A DNA stretch of 9,742 bases from Puniceicoccales bacterium (GTDB taxonomy: Bacteria > Verrucomicrobiota > Verrucomicrobiia > Opitutales > UBA953), in assembly GCA_031279675.1 (NCBI GenBank), contig JAITIB010000004.1:1-9742 (forward strand), read 5' to 3'. Under the pieces are notes generated by a model. The model made no database searches, was not told where the DNA came from, and saw only the letters and a program-made list of their open reading frames with translations. Shown here in pieces: positions 1 through 7,111 of the stretch. Each line of letters opens with the position of its first letter. Within the stretch, counting starts at the first letter, position 1. The position numbers were made by a program, and so were the translations under genes.

Positions 1-702
1 CAGCGCTCCATCGACCGCGAAATCCTCCGCCGCAACTTCCCCGGACAGCCAGCCCTCGCATGGTTCACCCTCGCCAACGAAGACACCGAGGACCTCGACA
101 AATACACCCAGCGCATCGCCGCACTCGCCACCGCAGGCTACACAGCAGACCCCGCCGAAGTCTCCGAAACCCTCGGCCTGACCCTCACCCACCAACCCGC
201 ACAACCCCCAATGGGCCCATTCGGCAACCGCGCCCCGGCCCTCCTCGCCAACGACGACTACACCCGCGACACCAACGGCAAATTCTCAGAAACCCAAGGC
301 GGCGGCGCCGCAAAGCAAGATCCAGATCCGCCCACCTCAACAACCTCCGACACTCCCGACTTCTCCCAACCCGCCTCCCTCACCTCCGACCAAGCCGCCG
401 ACTACCTCTCAAAGAATCCAAACTCCCCGCACGCCCGCGCCATGTCCCTCTGGGCAGAGGACGCGGAACCATACTCAAGGATGATTTCAGCGAACGATTC
501 CATTTCCGCAGATTGGCGCGCCAAGTGCGCTGAAACCATCAATTCAGTCAAACCCGACACCTCCGGGGCCACGGTGAACCGTGGCTGGCAATTCAAGAGG
601 AAGGAACAACGCGATCATGTGTTGAATCAAGTGCTCAGTGAGAAGGGCTTCGAGAACACGCGCCCTGGCATGAGCGCCTCTTACGACTCAAAGGTTTCCT
701 AG
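1..702 (+). pseudogene. Phage portal protein (Mu gp29/DUF935-like) C-terminus fused to the first half of an ADP-ribosyltransferase-like domain, ended by an amber codon
   Basis: The frame is open from base 1, so the N-terminus lies outside the window. Codons 1-65 (RRNFPGQPALAWF, then NEDTEDLDKYTQRIAALATA and GYTADPAEVSETLGL) resemble the C-terminal end of Mu gp29-like portal proteins, which form the DNA-entry ring of the head. A Pro/Thr-rich linker follows with RDTNGKFSETQGGG, a type of sequence common in phage proteins ahead of an attached effector domain. From about codon 140 the sequence looks like an R-S-E-class ADP-ribosyltransferase: VNRGW (Arg at 580-582) and SAS (673-681), the usual NAD-binding Arg and S-T-S positions. 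TAG at 700-702 stops it before the catalytic Glu motif. The same frame continues open to 957, so this is probably one gene broken by a point mutation. Family assignments are by eye: the portal call is moderate and the transferase call is fairly good when both halves are read together. Confidence 0.6.
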
Positions 703-957
703 CGCGACAAGTTCATCGGCAAGGCAGACAACGGGCTGGGAATGGTCTGGGAAATCAAGAGCCCAAAGACGGTCCGCGACTTCTCCAAAGTTTTCAAGTC
801 CATGGGCTCATCCTTTGCCGATGAACGTGAAGCCATTTTTCCCCAAGGCAGCCGCTTCCGCATCAAGCCAGGCACCAAGCCAACATTGCGCAAGCGCGCC
901 GACGGGCGCAAATACACCCACATTCAGGTTGAAGAAATAACCATGAAAAAACGTTGA
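703..957 (+). pseudogene. Second half of the ADP-ribosyltransferase-like toxin domain, after the amber codon
   Basis: These 84 codons continue in the exact frame of the upstream portal-toxin gene and end at TGA 955-957. They supply what the upstream part lacks: a GMVWEIKSP strand and then DEREAIFPQGSRFRI, with Glu-Arg-Glu at 823-831. This matches the E-x-E catalytic turn followed by the 'lFPxGtrFrv' strand of R-S-E ADP-ribosyltransferases, which transfer ADP-ribose from NAD to a target protein. The only in-frame ATG that would allow separate translation with most of the domain is at 742; it lacks a convincing ribosome site and would lose the residues next to the stop. A sense codon at 700-702 (for example CAG or TGG) would restore a complete domain of roughly 130-150 residues. 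Absence of any further stop or frameshift suggests a recent lesion, a read-through arrangement, or a sequencing error. Confidence 0.6.
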
Positions 958-965
958 CCCAACAG

Positions 966-1208
966 ATGCCGCCAACAACACTGAAGAGCATGAAAACAGA
1001 GAAGGACTGGGATGCCATCAGCAAGGCTTGGCTTGAGCCCCGGCAGCCGAGCGGCCACGCGCCGATGAGCGGTTCGACCATGCCGGGTTTCATGTTCATC
1101 TACGAGAACGGCACCCCCGAACTGGAGGCCGCCCTCGCCGAGTATGACCGCGACTACTTTGCCGAGCATCCCGAAGACCGTGAAAAATACGGTTACAAAG
1201 GCCCCTAA
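966..1208 (+). CDS. Small acidic hypothetical protein; candidate immunity protein for the toxin domain
   Basis: The product is 80 residues from ATG 966. Alternatives are TTG 954, which would overlap the preceding stop as TTGA, and ATG 990, which gives a natural-looking start MKTEKDWDAISKAW. None has a strong ribosome site. I do not recognise the family. The protein is soluble, has no signal peptide or membrane segment, and has an acidic C-terminal half (GTPELEAALAEYDRDYFAEHPEDREKYG). It sits directly behind the broken ADP-ribosyltransferase-like gene and in front of a strong terminator, so it is the last gene of that unit. That is where toxin-immunity pairs place the immunity gene, but position is the only support. 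It could equally be a phage accessory protein. Confidence 0.55.
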   Translation: MPPTTLKSMKTEKDWDAISKAWLEPRQPSGHAPMSGSTMPGFMFIYENGTPELEAALAEYDRDYFAEHPEDREKYGYKGP

Positions 1209-1222
1209 GCCTCACCCTTTCG

Positions 1223-1249
1223 AAAGCCCGGGGGGCCGGGCTTTTTTTT
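1223..1249 (+). terminator. Strong intrinsic (Rho-independent) terminator
   Basis: AAAGCCCGG (1223-1231) pairs perfectly with CCGGGCTTT (1236-1244) around a GGGG loop, and the T run extends to 1249. The 9-bp GC-rich stem followed by a U tract is a classic terminator. It lies 14 bases after the stop codon of the small protein at 966-1208, so it ends the phage/toxin unit and separates it from the next operon. Confidence 0.93.
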
Positions 1250-1457
1250 CGTCACCGCACCCCCAGCTCGCGACCCCATCGCGGAACCCCCGCCACCCTC
1301 CCGCAATCCCTTCGCGAGCCCCCCGCCAGACCCTTTCCAGTCTTTTTGGCGCTCTACAGCAATATCGCCATGTGTTTTGATGCCTATCTTGATCCCGCAT
1401 CACCCCTCACCCGGCACTCCCGGACGATCTGACATGTCTGGCGCCATTTCTTTCATT

Positions 1458-1472
1458 GGGAGGATTGTAATG
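1458..1472 (+). promoter_or_regulatory. Ribosome binding site GGGAGG with ATG 1470: alternative start or leader start of the TPR gene
   Basis: GGGAGG at 1458-1463 is six bases from ATG 1470-1472, the best ribosome site in the region. That ATG is in frame with the TPR gene and would add 48 Arg/Gly-rich residues before the signal peptide. Most genes in this operon have no visible Shine-Dalgarno, so its presence alone does not decide the start. It either marks the true start, giving an unusually long n-region, or begins translation that is later processed. Confidence 0.45.
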
Positions 1473-1520
1473 CGCCGGGGCGGGCGGAGACGCGCCGGGG
1501 CCTGTGTGGATACGGGCTTG

Positions 1521-1550
1521 GGAAAAAGTTACGCTCCCTCCGCTTTTTCC
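1521..1550 (+). repeat. Inverted repeat or hairpin in the TPR-operon leader
   Basis: GGAAAAAG (1521-1528) pairs perfectly with CTTTTTCC (1543-1550), giving an 8-bp stem with a 14-base loop. There is no T run after it, so it is not a terminator. It lies between the ATG at 1470 with its Shine-Dalgarno and the signal-peptide ATG at 1614, where a structure could affect transcript stability or translation. It could also be chance. Confidence 0.4.
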
Positions 1551-1613
1551 GCTTGGCAGGGCGGCGGGGATGTCGTTCCATCAGCGCGAAATTTTTCCTC
1601 TCGTCACTGCCTC

Positions 1614-4600
1614 ATGCTTTGCGCATTTCTTCGATTCTGTCGTTTGTCAGCCGTCATCGCGGCCATAGCCGTTGTCGCCATTGCGGCGGGTTCTCCTGTG
1701 GTCTTTGCCCAGGGCAAACGGGCGCCCGCCGCCGGGAAGCTGGTGGAGAGGACGCCGATGCAAATCGAGCTTGATAAGGTTGAGGGACTATTCGGCTCCG
1801 CCAAATACCGCGAGGCGCTGAAGGGTTACGAAGCGTTTCGAAAGAAGCACGAGAAGTTTTCGTTTACCGAGGAATACAAGGCGCTTTTCCAGCTGCGGAT
1901 CGCCTCGTGCGCCTACTACCTGAAGGACTGGGCGACGGCGGAAAGGGAATTGCTTGAATTTTTGAAAAGCCCGAACGGGACCGGAGATCTCATCGATCTG
2001 CAGAACAATTATATCGGTATCGCCCAAGTTACCCTGTCCGATGTTTATGCACGGCAGGAAAAATGGAACGAGGCCGTTGACCTGCTCTCAAAGCTGGTGC
2101 GCAAACCCGATTCGTTGAGCGAGGACCGCACGCGCGCCATGGTGGCGTTGACCCGGGTGCTTGAGGCCAAGAACGCGGGAGGGAATGCCGCCACCATCAA
2201 GAAAATCGCCCAAGACTCCATCGCGTATTTGAAACCCCTGATCTCAACGCGCAACTACGCGGTTCCGGAGATCAAGGAGACTGCCAACCGCATTGTGGAG
2301 CTGCTCATCAAAATCGGCGAGGAAAAGGAGGCCCGCGCCTTGCAGGACGACATCTCCGCCCAAGTCTCGGGCTCGGCGCTCGACATTGCAATGGCCAACT
2401 TCCAGCGCATCGACATGGGCGACAGCCTGTTCCGGCGCGCCGATGCCGGGGGGGATGCCCAGACGCGGCTGCAACTTTACCGCCAGGCGCTGAGCAGCTA
2501 TCAGGAAACCTTGCGACACCGCGCCTTGAGCCAGATCATTGACGAGGCCGTCAGACTCAAGGAGGAGGAGGTCACACGCTTCAAAAATGCCAACCCCAAG
2601 CTGACCGAGCCCCCGAAGGAAGGAGAGCCCGCAAAGGAGGCGGATCCCCTGAAGGAAAAACTCGCCAAACTCATTGAGAGCAAGGAGGTCTTTTTGAAAG
2701 CGGCACAGGCCTTCAAGGAAAACAAAGACTACGACGCGTTCATTTCCTATCGCATCGCCTTGTGCCTGCTGGAGTTGAAGCGCCCGTGGGAGGCCTATAT
2801 CGCGTTCAGGGACGTTTTTGACAACAACACGGGTTTTTCCAACGAGAACATCGCCCGTTACTACTACATCACCGCACTTGAGGGCATGCACCGTTACACG
2901 GAAGCCCAGGAAGCCTGCCGGGATTTCATTCTCAAATTCCCCAAGGAAGACCCGCGACTCCTCGGGGACGTGGCCTTGACCTCCGGGAGGATCTCCATGA
3001 ATGCCAGCAAGTTCGACGACGCGGTGAAACAGTTCAGGTGGGCGCGCGAAAAACTCACCACGCTCACCGTGGCCGTCAAGGAAGAGCTCGACTGGAGCCT
3101 TTGCTTTTCACTCTTTTCAAATCTGGACTGGGAGGAGGCGCGCGCGGCCATTGAAAAATTCATCGCAAGCTACCCCGAGAGCAAACAGCAGGAGCAAATG
3201 CACTATCTGCGCGCGTTGTGCTGGTTTTTTCAGGGAAAATTCCGGGAGACAATCGCTGCGTTCAACGCGTATCGCGTGAAGTATCCCAAGGGCGAGTTTC
3301 TGCCCGACGCCGACTATCGGCTCGCCATCGTCAACTTCGGGGTGAAAATACCCGACGGCGAAAAAAGCATGAAGTGTCCCTTCTGCGATGAGGTGCTCAC
3401 CGAGCGCACCCTCGCCAACCACCGCAGAACCGAGACCTTGAAACGTTGCGAGAAATGGTTGAAAGACTACGCAAAGCCCGGCGCCGATGCCGCCGCCGCC
3501 ATCAACCGCCAGCGCCCGGAAATTTATACCCTCGTCGGCGACGTGTATATTCAATACCTGGACGACCGCAAAAATCCCATCCCCGACACCAAGAAAAAGG
3601 AAACCTTCCAGAACGCCATTTCCGCCTACATTCTCGCCGCCAAGGGCGCGCGCGATAACGAGACAGTCCTTCGCTTCACAACAGCCGAGTTGAACAAACG
3701 CCTCGTCGCGCACGGCGAATGGGCAAAACTCTTCGACCTCTACATCGCCCTCTACGAATGGGACCGCGATTCCTCCCGCGCACTGGATTATCTCTACTGG
3801 ATACTCCGCGCCTCCGAAAAACTCGGCAAAACAGCCGACGAACGTCGCGCCAACATCGCCCGGAGCGGACTCAAGGTTCCTGCCGAATTTGAGGAATTCA
3901 TCACCAAGACCCCCGAGGAAGTCCTCTCCAGCGCAATCATTCGCAACATAGACGATCCCCGAAAGGAAAGTGTTGACTCACTCATCACCAACCTTGCGGA
4001 GCGTATCGTTCTCAAGTACCGCCGCCGCCCCAAAACCCAGGATGCCACCACGCCGCCGCCCCCCGACCCTGAAGCGCAAATCCTCGCCCTCCTCAAGCTC
4101 AAGGACAACGCCACCTTGCCGCAACCGCAGGTGAAAACAGTGTCCTCGGGAGACCGCGCTGCGGCTGGAATGGAACAGGCAATGGAGCAGGCGATGGCCG
4201 AAATGCTTCAGTCCCTGCCAGCGGGTGTGAGTGTCGTGGAGCCGAAAGGCAGCCAGACCCAGGCAATGACCGAAATGTTTCAGTCACTGACGGTGACCTC
4301 GGGCGATGCCAAGCTCACCGTGGTGAGGCAGCCCAACAACGGAGGCTCCTCCCTCCTTGCCCAAGCCCGGGGCTACTATGCCCGCGCCGAGGTTGCCCGC
4401 GCCATGCGCAACCCGCAACGCCGGGGCGAAAACCTCGACAAAATTGCCACCATTTACAAACCGGAGGAGCTTAGCCCGGCCCTGCTTGGCACCACCGCCG
4501 AGCATCTTCTCGCCAAGAAAGACAACGCCAAGGCCATCCTATTCGCAGACTACATCCTCGAATACTACCGCAGCTCCGATTACGTTGACTTCGGTTTCTA

Positions 4601-5063
4601 CGTGAAAGGCGAAATCCTCCTCCAAAAAGCCAAATTTGAGGAAGCCCTCAGGCTCACCCAAGAGGCCCTCTCCGCGGAGAGCGTCCTTATGAGCAAGGAA
4701 AAGGAAATTCGCCTCGCCAATGCCCGTGCCTTGGTCGAGACAGGCAAGCTTGACCTTGCCGCCAAGTCCCTCCTCTCCATTGCCGGCAACCGCCAGTGGC
4801 GTGGTGAGACCACCGCAAGCGCCCTCTATTACCTTGGACGCATCGAGGAAAAACGCGGCAAGGAAAACGAGGCCATCAACTACTACTGGCGCTGTGCGAA
4901 TTCGTGGAGAAAATATGGCGACGTCACCGTTCAGGCCTACCAGCGTCTCCTCGTTCTCTATCGCAAAAAAGGAGACCAGGGCGGTGTTGATGGAGTTCTG
5001 AAGGAGCTCCGCGATCCCAACAATCCCGCAAGCCAAACCCCGGCGGCGTCAACCATTAAATGA
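1614..5063 (+). CDS. Very large secreted tetratricopeptide-repeat protein with a zinc-finger-like insert, first gene of the ExbB/ExbD operon
   Basis: The product is 1149 residues from ATG 1614. I chose this start because it opens directly into a signal peptide (MLCAFLRFCR, hydrophobic core to about residue 30, cleavage near VFA-Q, residues 31-33). ATG 1470 has a better ribosome site, and the frame is open to 1377. The mature protein is almost wholly helical with degenerate TPR/YfiO-like repeats: KYREALKGYEAF near 65, KFDDAVKQFRWA near 470, a YPKGEFLPDADYRLA segment near 560, KFEEALRLTQEAL near 1007, and a last one near 1070-1095. Residues 588-612 form C-x2-C-x11-H-x8-C, a C2HC zinc-finger-like insert. 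Residues around 820-900 are low-complexity with a duplicated Met/Gln-rich unit. It overlaps the next gene by ATGA. It is probably a periplasmic scaffold partnering the ExbBD motor; the actual job is unknown. Confidence 0.88.
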   Translation: MLCAFLRFCRLSAVIAAIAVVAIAAGSPVVFAQGKRAPAAGKLVERTPMQIELDKVEGLFGSAKYREALKGYEAFRKKHEKFSFTEEYKALFQLRIASCAYYLKDWATAERELLEFLKSPNGTGDLIDLQNNYIGIAQVTLSDVYARQEKWNEAVDLLSKLVRKPDSLSEDRTRAMVALTRVLEAKNAGGNAATIKKIAQDSIAYLKPLISTRNYAVPEIKETANRIVELLIKIGEEKEARALQDDISAQVSGSALDIAMANFQRIDMGDSLFRRADAGGDAQTRLQLYRQALSSYQETLRHRALSQIIDEAVRLKEEEVTRFKNANPKLTEPPKEGEPAKEADPLKEKLAKLIESKEVFLKAAQAFKENKDYDAFISYRIALCLLELKRPWEAYIAFRDVFDNNTGFSNENIARYYYITALEGMHRYTEAQEACRDFILKFPKEDPRLLGDVALTSGRISMNASKFDDAVKQFRWAREKLTTLTVAVKEELDWSLCFSLFSNLDWEEARAAIEKFIASYPESKQQEQMHYLRALCWFFQGKFRETIAAFNAYRVKYPKGEFLPDADYRLAIVNFGVKIPDGEKSMKCPFCDEVLTERTLANHRRTETLKRCEKWLKDYAKPGADAAAAINRQRPEIYTLVGDVYIQYLDDRKNPIPDTKKKETFQNAISAYILAAKGARDNETVLRFTTAELNKRLVAHGEWAKLFDLYIALYEWDRDSSRALDYLYWILRASEKLGKTADERRANIARSGLKVPAEFEEFITKTPEEVLSSAIIRNIDDPRKESVDSLITNLAERIVLKYRRRPKTQDATTPPPPDPEAQILALLKLKDNATLPQPQVKTVSSGDRAAAGMEQAMEQAMAEMLQSLPAGVSVVEPKGSQTQAMTEMFQSLTVTSGDAKLTVVRQPNNGGSSLLAQARGYYARAEVARAMRNPQRRGENLDKIATIYKPEELSPALLGTTAEHLLAKKDNAKAILFADYILEYYRSSDYVDFGFYVKGEILLQKAKFEEALRLTQEALSAESVLMSKEKEIRLANARALVETGKLDLAAKSLLSIAGNRQWRGETTASALYYLGRIEEKRGKENEAINYYWRCANSWRKYGDVTVQAYQRLLVLYRKKGDQGGVDGVLKELRDPNNPASQTPAASTIK
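4170..4289 (+). repeat. Internal short repeats in the Met/Gln-rich linker of the large TPR protein
   Basis: ATGGAACAGGCA (4170-4181) and ATGGAGCAGGCG (4182-4193) form a 12-base tandem repeat encoding MEQA twice. A 27-base unit at 4191-4217 recurs at 4263-4289 with 23 of 27 bases identical, encoding AMAEMLQSL and AMTEMFQSL. Three of the four differences are transitions, and the codon frame is kept. The repeats lie in a linker between TPR blocks, so they look like a local in-frame duplication in a tolerant region. Confidence 0.75.
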
Positions 5064-6148
5064 AAATCCACATCCAACCCGCGATGAAAACAACACCCGC
5101 CATCCTCCTCACCCTCCTTTTCTCCGCACTTGCATGGTTCCTGCCCGGAGGAAATGCGGGCGCCCAGGTTTTCTATTTTGGAAACGAGCATTGGGACATC
5201 AACAACCCGCTCGACAAGAACCCCATTGACAGCACCAAGGCCGTTTGTCGCAGCAGCGACATAACTCTCGAACGCGTCATGGGGTCCTCCGTCGTCAAAA
5301 ACTCAAAAAAATACAGTGAGGTTACCCGCATTGAATGGGGCATCAGTCGGCCCAAGGTCATGGAAGATGCCGAGATTGCCGTCCAGCGCGGCGACGCCAG
5401 CGCCGCCCTTGCCAAAATTGAGCCAGTGTTGCAATTCTTTGCGCGGATGCGCAAGAACACCCCCGGTTCCCTCTGGCTTCCTGCCGCCAGCATAAAGCTT
5501 GATGCCCTCGTTGTCCTGAAAAACGACGCCGTCCTCACCGAGTTCATTTCCGAGCTTGAAGCCGCCAACGATGGCACCATCCCCAGTCTTCCCAACCGGA
5601 TAAAAATGGCGAAACTCGACCAAGTCCTGCGCCGCGGAAAGGTTGAGCAAGCGCTTGTCGAGGCCGACAAACACATCCGCGATACTCTTGACACCGCATT
5701 TCTCGCCCATCTGCACCTCGTCAAAGGCAACGCCCTCCTTGAGCTCCGCCGTTACGAGGAGGCCATGAACGCCTTTTTGCGCATCCCCGTTTTTTACGGC
5801 ACCTACGTCAAATACATCCCCTCCGCCCAGCTTGGCGCCGCCAAGGCCTTTCGCGGCATGGACTCTCCCGCCAACCGGGATCTCAACCTTCTCGGTGTCT
5901 CCAATCAGTATCTCATTGACCTCATTACACAATATCCCCTGTCCAAGGAGGCCGAGGTTGCAAAAACCATGCTTCCCAAGGATGAACGCGAAAAGCTTGT
6001 CCGTGCCGACACCACTCTCGAAACGGTGAAAAAGGCCACTGCCGCGGAAAGTCTTCACGACGACAACACCGGAGTCCTCAATGCCACCATTGAGGCCGAA
6101 CCCGTCATCCCTCTCCCGCCGGTATCGTCGGAATCCGGCGACGAATAA
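5060..6148 (+). CDS. Secreted TPR-like protein, second gene of the ExbB/ExbD operon
   Basis: The product is 362 residues. ATG 5060 overlaps the TGA of the large TPR gene (ATGA), which implies translational coupling; ATG 5084 (Met9) is a possible alternative and still gives a signal peptide. The hydrophobic core is around residues 13-28, with likely cleavage after GNAGA (residue 35). The mature N-terminus (QVFYFGNEHWDINNPLD) is distinctive and not a family I recognise. Helical repeats follow, including EIAVQRGDASAALAKIEPVL and HLVKGNALLELRRYEEAMNAF (about 217-237), which fit TPR helices. The end is acidic and Pro-rich (PVIPLPPVSSESGDE). Its place between a giant TPR protein and an ExbB gene suggests it is a periplasmic partner of the motor, comparable in position to CpoB/YbgF in Tol operons, but I see no clear homology to CpoB. 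Confidence 0.85.
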   Translation: MKIHIQPAMKTTPAILLTLLFSALAWFLPGGNAGAQVFYFGNEHWDINNPLDKNPIDSTKAVCRSSDITLERVMGSSVVKNSKKYSEVTRIEWGISRPKVMEDAEIAVQRGDASAALAKIEPVLQFFARMRKNTPGSLWLPAASIKLDALVVLKNDAVLTEFISELEAANDGTIPSLPNRIKMAKLDQVLRRGKVEQALVEADKHIRDTLDTAFLAHLHLVKGNALLELRRYEEAMNAFLRIPVFYGTYVKYIPSAQLGAAKAFRGMDSPANRDLNLLGVSNQYLIDLITQYPLSKEAEVAKTMLPKDEREKLVRADTTLETVKKATAAESLHDDNTGVLNATIEAEPVIPLPPVSSESGDE

Positions 6149-6207
6149 ACAGCCCTTTCCTGCTCATTTTCCAAAACCATCCGCCAACACAATTTCCAGT
6201 AACGCAA

Positions 6208-7065
6208 ATGAAAACCAACAAGCTCACACGAACCCTCCGCATTCTCACCTCAACGCTGTCCATTGCCGGCGTCGCCACTTGTGCTGGCATTCTTCCCGTC
6301 GTGCATGCCCAGCAGGCTGCCACCCCGGCGCCTGCGGCGGAAAAGGCCCCTGCCGAGGAGAAGAAAGAAATGACCCTCCTTGACCGTTACAACGAAGGTG
6401 GCTGGGTCATGCACTTCCTCCTCCTCTCGTCCGTCCTCACGATATGGTTTGGCATCGACGGTGTCCTCAAGACTACCCGCAAGCGTGCCATCCCGCCGCC
6501 CCAGGTTGCCCAGTTGCGCGAATTTTTCCGGCAGGGCGACTACGTCGGCGCTTACAATTACGCCAAGGGCAATTACTCGCCCTTTTGCGACGTTGTCCGC
6601 ACGGGCATCTCGTTTTTGCCGGACGGCAAAGTCATGACCGAGGAAGCCATGTTTGGTGAAATCGCCCGCGTCAACGGCACCCTCATGGGCCGCGTCTCCT
6701 ACCTCTCCGTCATCGGTGTCTGTTCTCCCATGATCGGGTTGACAGGGACCGTGCTCGGCATGATGAAAGCCTTCGATACCCTTGGTTCATCCGGTGTTGG
6801 GGACCCCTCAAAACTTTCCTCCGCCATCGGGCACGTGCTCGTTGCCACTGCATCGGGCCTCTTTGTCGCCATCCCCGCATTCATTCTCTACTACGTCCTG
6901 CGCAATCGCATTACCGTCATCCTGCATGACATCCAGGAGGCTGCCGCCGGACTCTTCCGAAAAATGCCTTATGAAAGTTTTACCGATTATCAGCTTGGTG
7001 ATGACGAAATCTATGCCGCTCCCCCCAACTGGATTGCCACCGAGGACGCGGGACACCAAGGCTGA
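6208..7065 (+). CDS. exbB: MotA/TolQ/ExbB family proton-channel protein with an N-terminal signal sequence
   Basis: The product is 285 residues. ExbB/TolQ proteins pentamerise in the inner membrane and, with ExbD/TolR, convert proton flow into movement of a periplasmic partner. The N-terminus (residues 1-34, ending VVHA) looks like a cleavable signal, followed by an Ala/Pro/Glu linker (35-54). Membrane helices lie at about 66-86, 163-187 and 205-231. The family signature is GLTGTVLGMMKAF (177-189) in the second long helix, with conserved Thr residues in the two pore helices. The cytoplasmic loop between the first and second helices (87-162) has the usual family size. The signal plus periplasmic linker is an extension compared with the E. 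coli protein but is common in ExbB proteins of other phyla. It lies 59 bases after the TPR gene, with no terminator between and no clear Shine-Dalgarno. Confidence 0.95.
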   Translation: MKTNKLTRTLRILTSTLSIAGVATCAGILPVVHAQQAATPAPAAEKAPAEEKKEMTLLDRYNEGGWVMHFLLLSSVLTIWFGIDGVLKTTRKRAIPPPQVAQLREFFRQGDYVGAYNYAKGNYSPFCDVVRTGISFLPDGKVMTEEAMFGEIARVNGTLMGRVSYLSVIGVCSPMIGLTGTVLGMMKAFDTLGSSGVGDPSKLSSAIGHVLVATASGLFVAIPAFILYYVLRNRITVILHDIQEAAAGLFRKMPYESFTDYQLGDDEIYAAPPNWIATEDAGHQG

Positions 7066-7097
7066 GGCCACTCCCACTCATCAACCTTAACCAACAC

Positions 7098-7102
7098 AGG
7101 AG
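7098..7102 (+). promoter_or_regulatory. Ribosome binding site AGGAG of the first exbD
   Basis: AGGAG lies nine bases before ATG 7112. It is the clearest Shine-Dalgarno belonging to a sure gene in this window. The neighbouring exbB and second exbD starts lack one, so the first ExbD may be translated more independently. Confidence 0.7.
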
Positions 7103-7111
7103 AACGACACC

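Larger units (their letters stand above)
1..1249 (+). mobile_element. 3' end of a prophage remnant or phage-derived toxin cassette
   Basis: This segment holds the end of a portal-like protein with a toxin-like C-terminus, a small downstream protein and a strong terminator, after which the gene content turns to ordinary chromosomal functions. The portal-like segment and the RDTNGKF linker are typical of Mu-type phage head proteins that carry a toxin at their end. No MuF, protease, capsid or tail genes follow the portal part, so the element is either degraded or this is its last transcription unit. The left boundary lies outside the window. The right boundary is set only by the terminator; I see no attachment-site repeat. 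Confidence 0.5.
1250..1613. other. Intergenic or leader region upstream of the TPR-ExbBD operon
   Basis: This stretch of about 360 bases has no recognisable protein family. It is C-rich at first (1250-1340) and contains the 8-bp inverted repeat GCTCGCGA (1266-1273) / TCGCGAGC (1312-1319). The frame of the downstream TPR gene stays open back to 1377 and has in-frame ATGs at 1377 and 1470, the latter with a good Shine-Dalgarno. The encoded residues are Arg/Gly-rich and not protein-family-like. I found no convincing -35/-10 pair, though the operon promoter should lie here. Confidence 0.5.

Noticed and set aside
60..533. 157-codon plus-strand frame in the phage region
   Set aside because: Its product is almost only Arg, Pro and His, a frame-shifted reading of the portal-like frame, which is open from base 1.
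1250..1613. Promoter for the TPR-ExbBD operon
   Set aside because: I tried spacing-correct -35/-10 pairs around TTGGCG (1345-1350) and TATCTT (1383-1388), but none matched well enough to report as a site.
2244..2891. 215-codon open frame on the minus strand inside the large TPR gene
   Set aside because: It is antisense to a clear protein-coding frame, has no domain or ribosome site, and its length is expected in GC-rich DNA.
5303..6058. 251-codon open frame on the minus strand inside the second TPR gene
   Set aside because: The plus strand has a signal peptide, TPR-like repeats and an ATGA overlap. The antisense product is Gly/Val-rich with no recognisable family.
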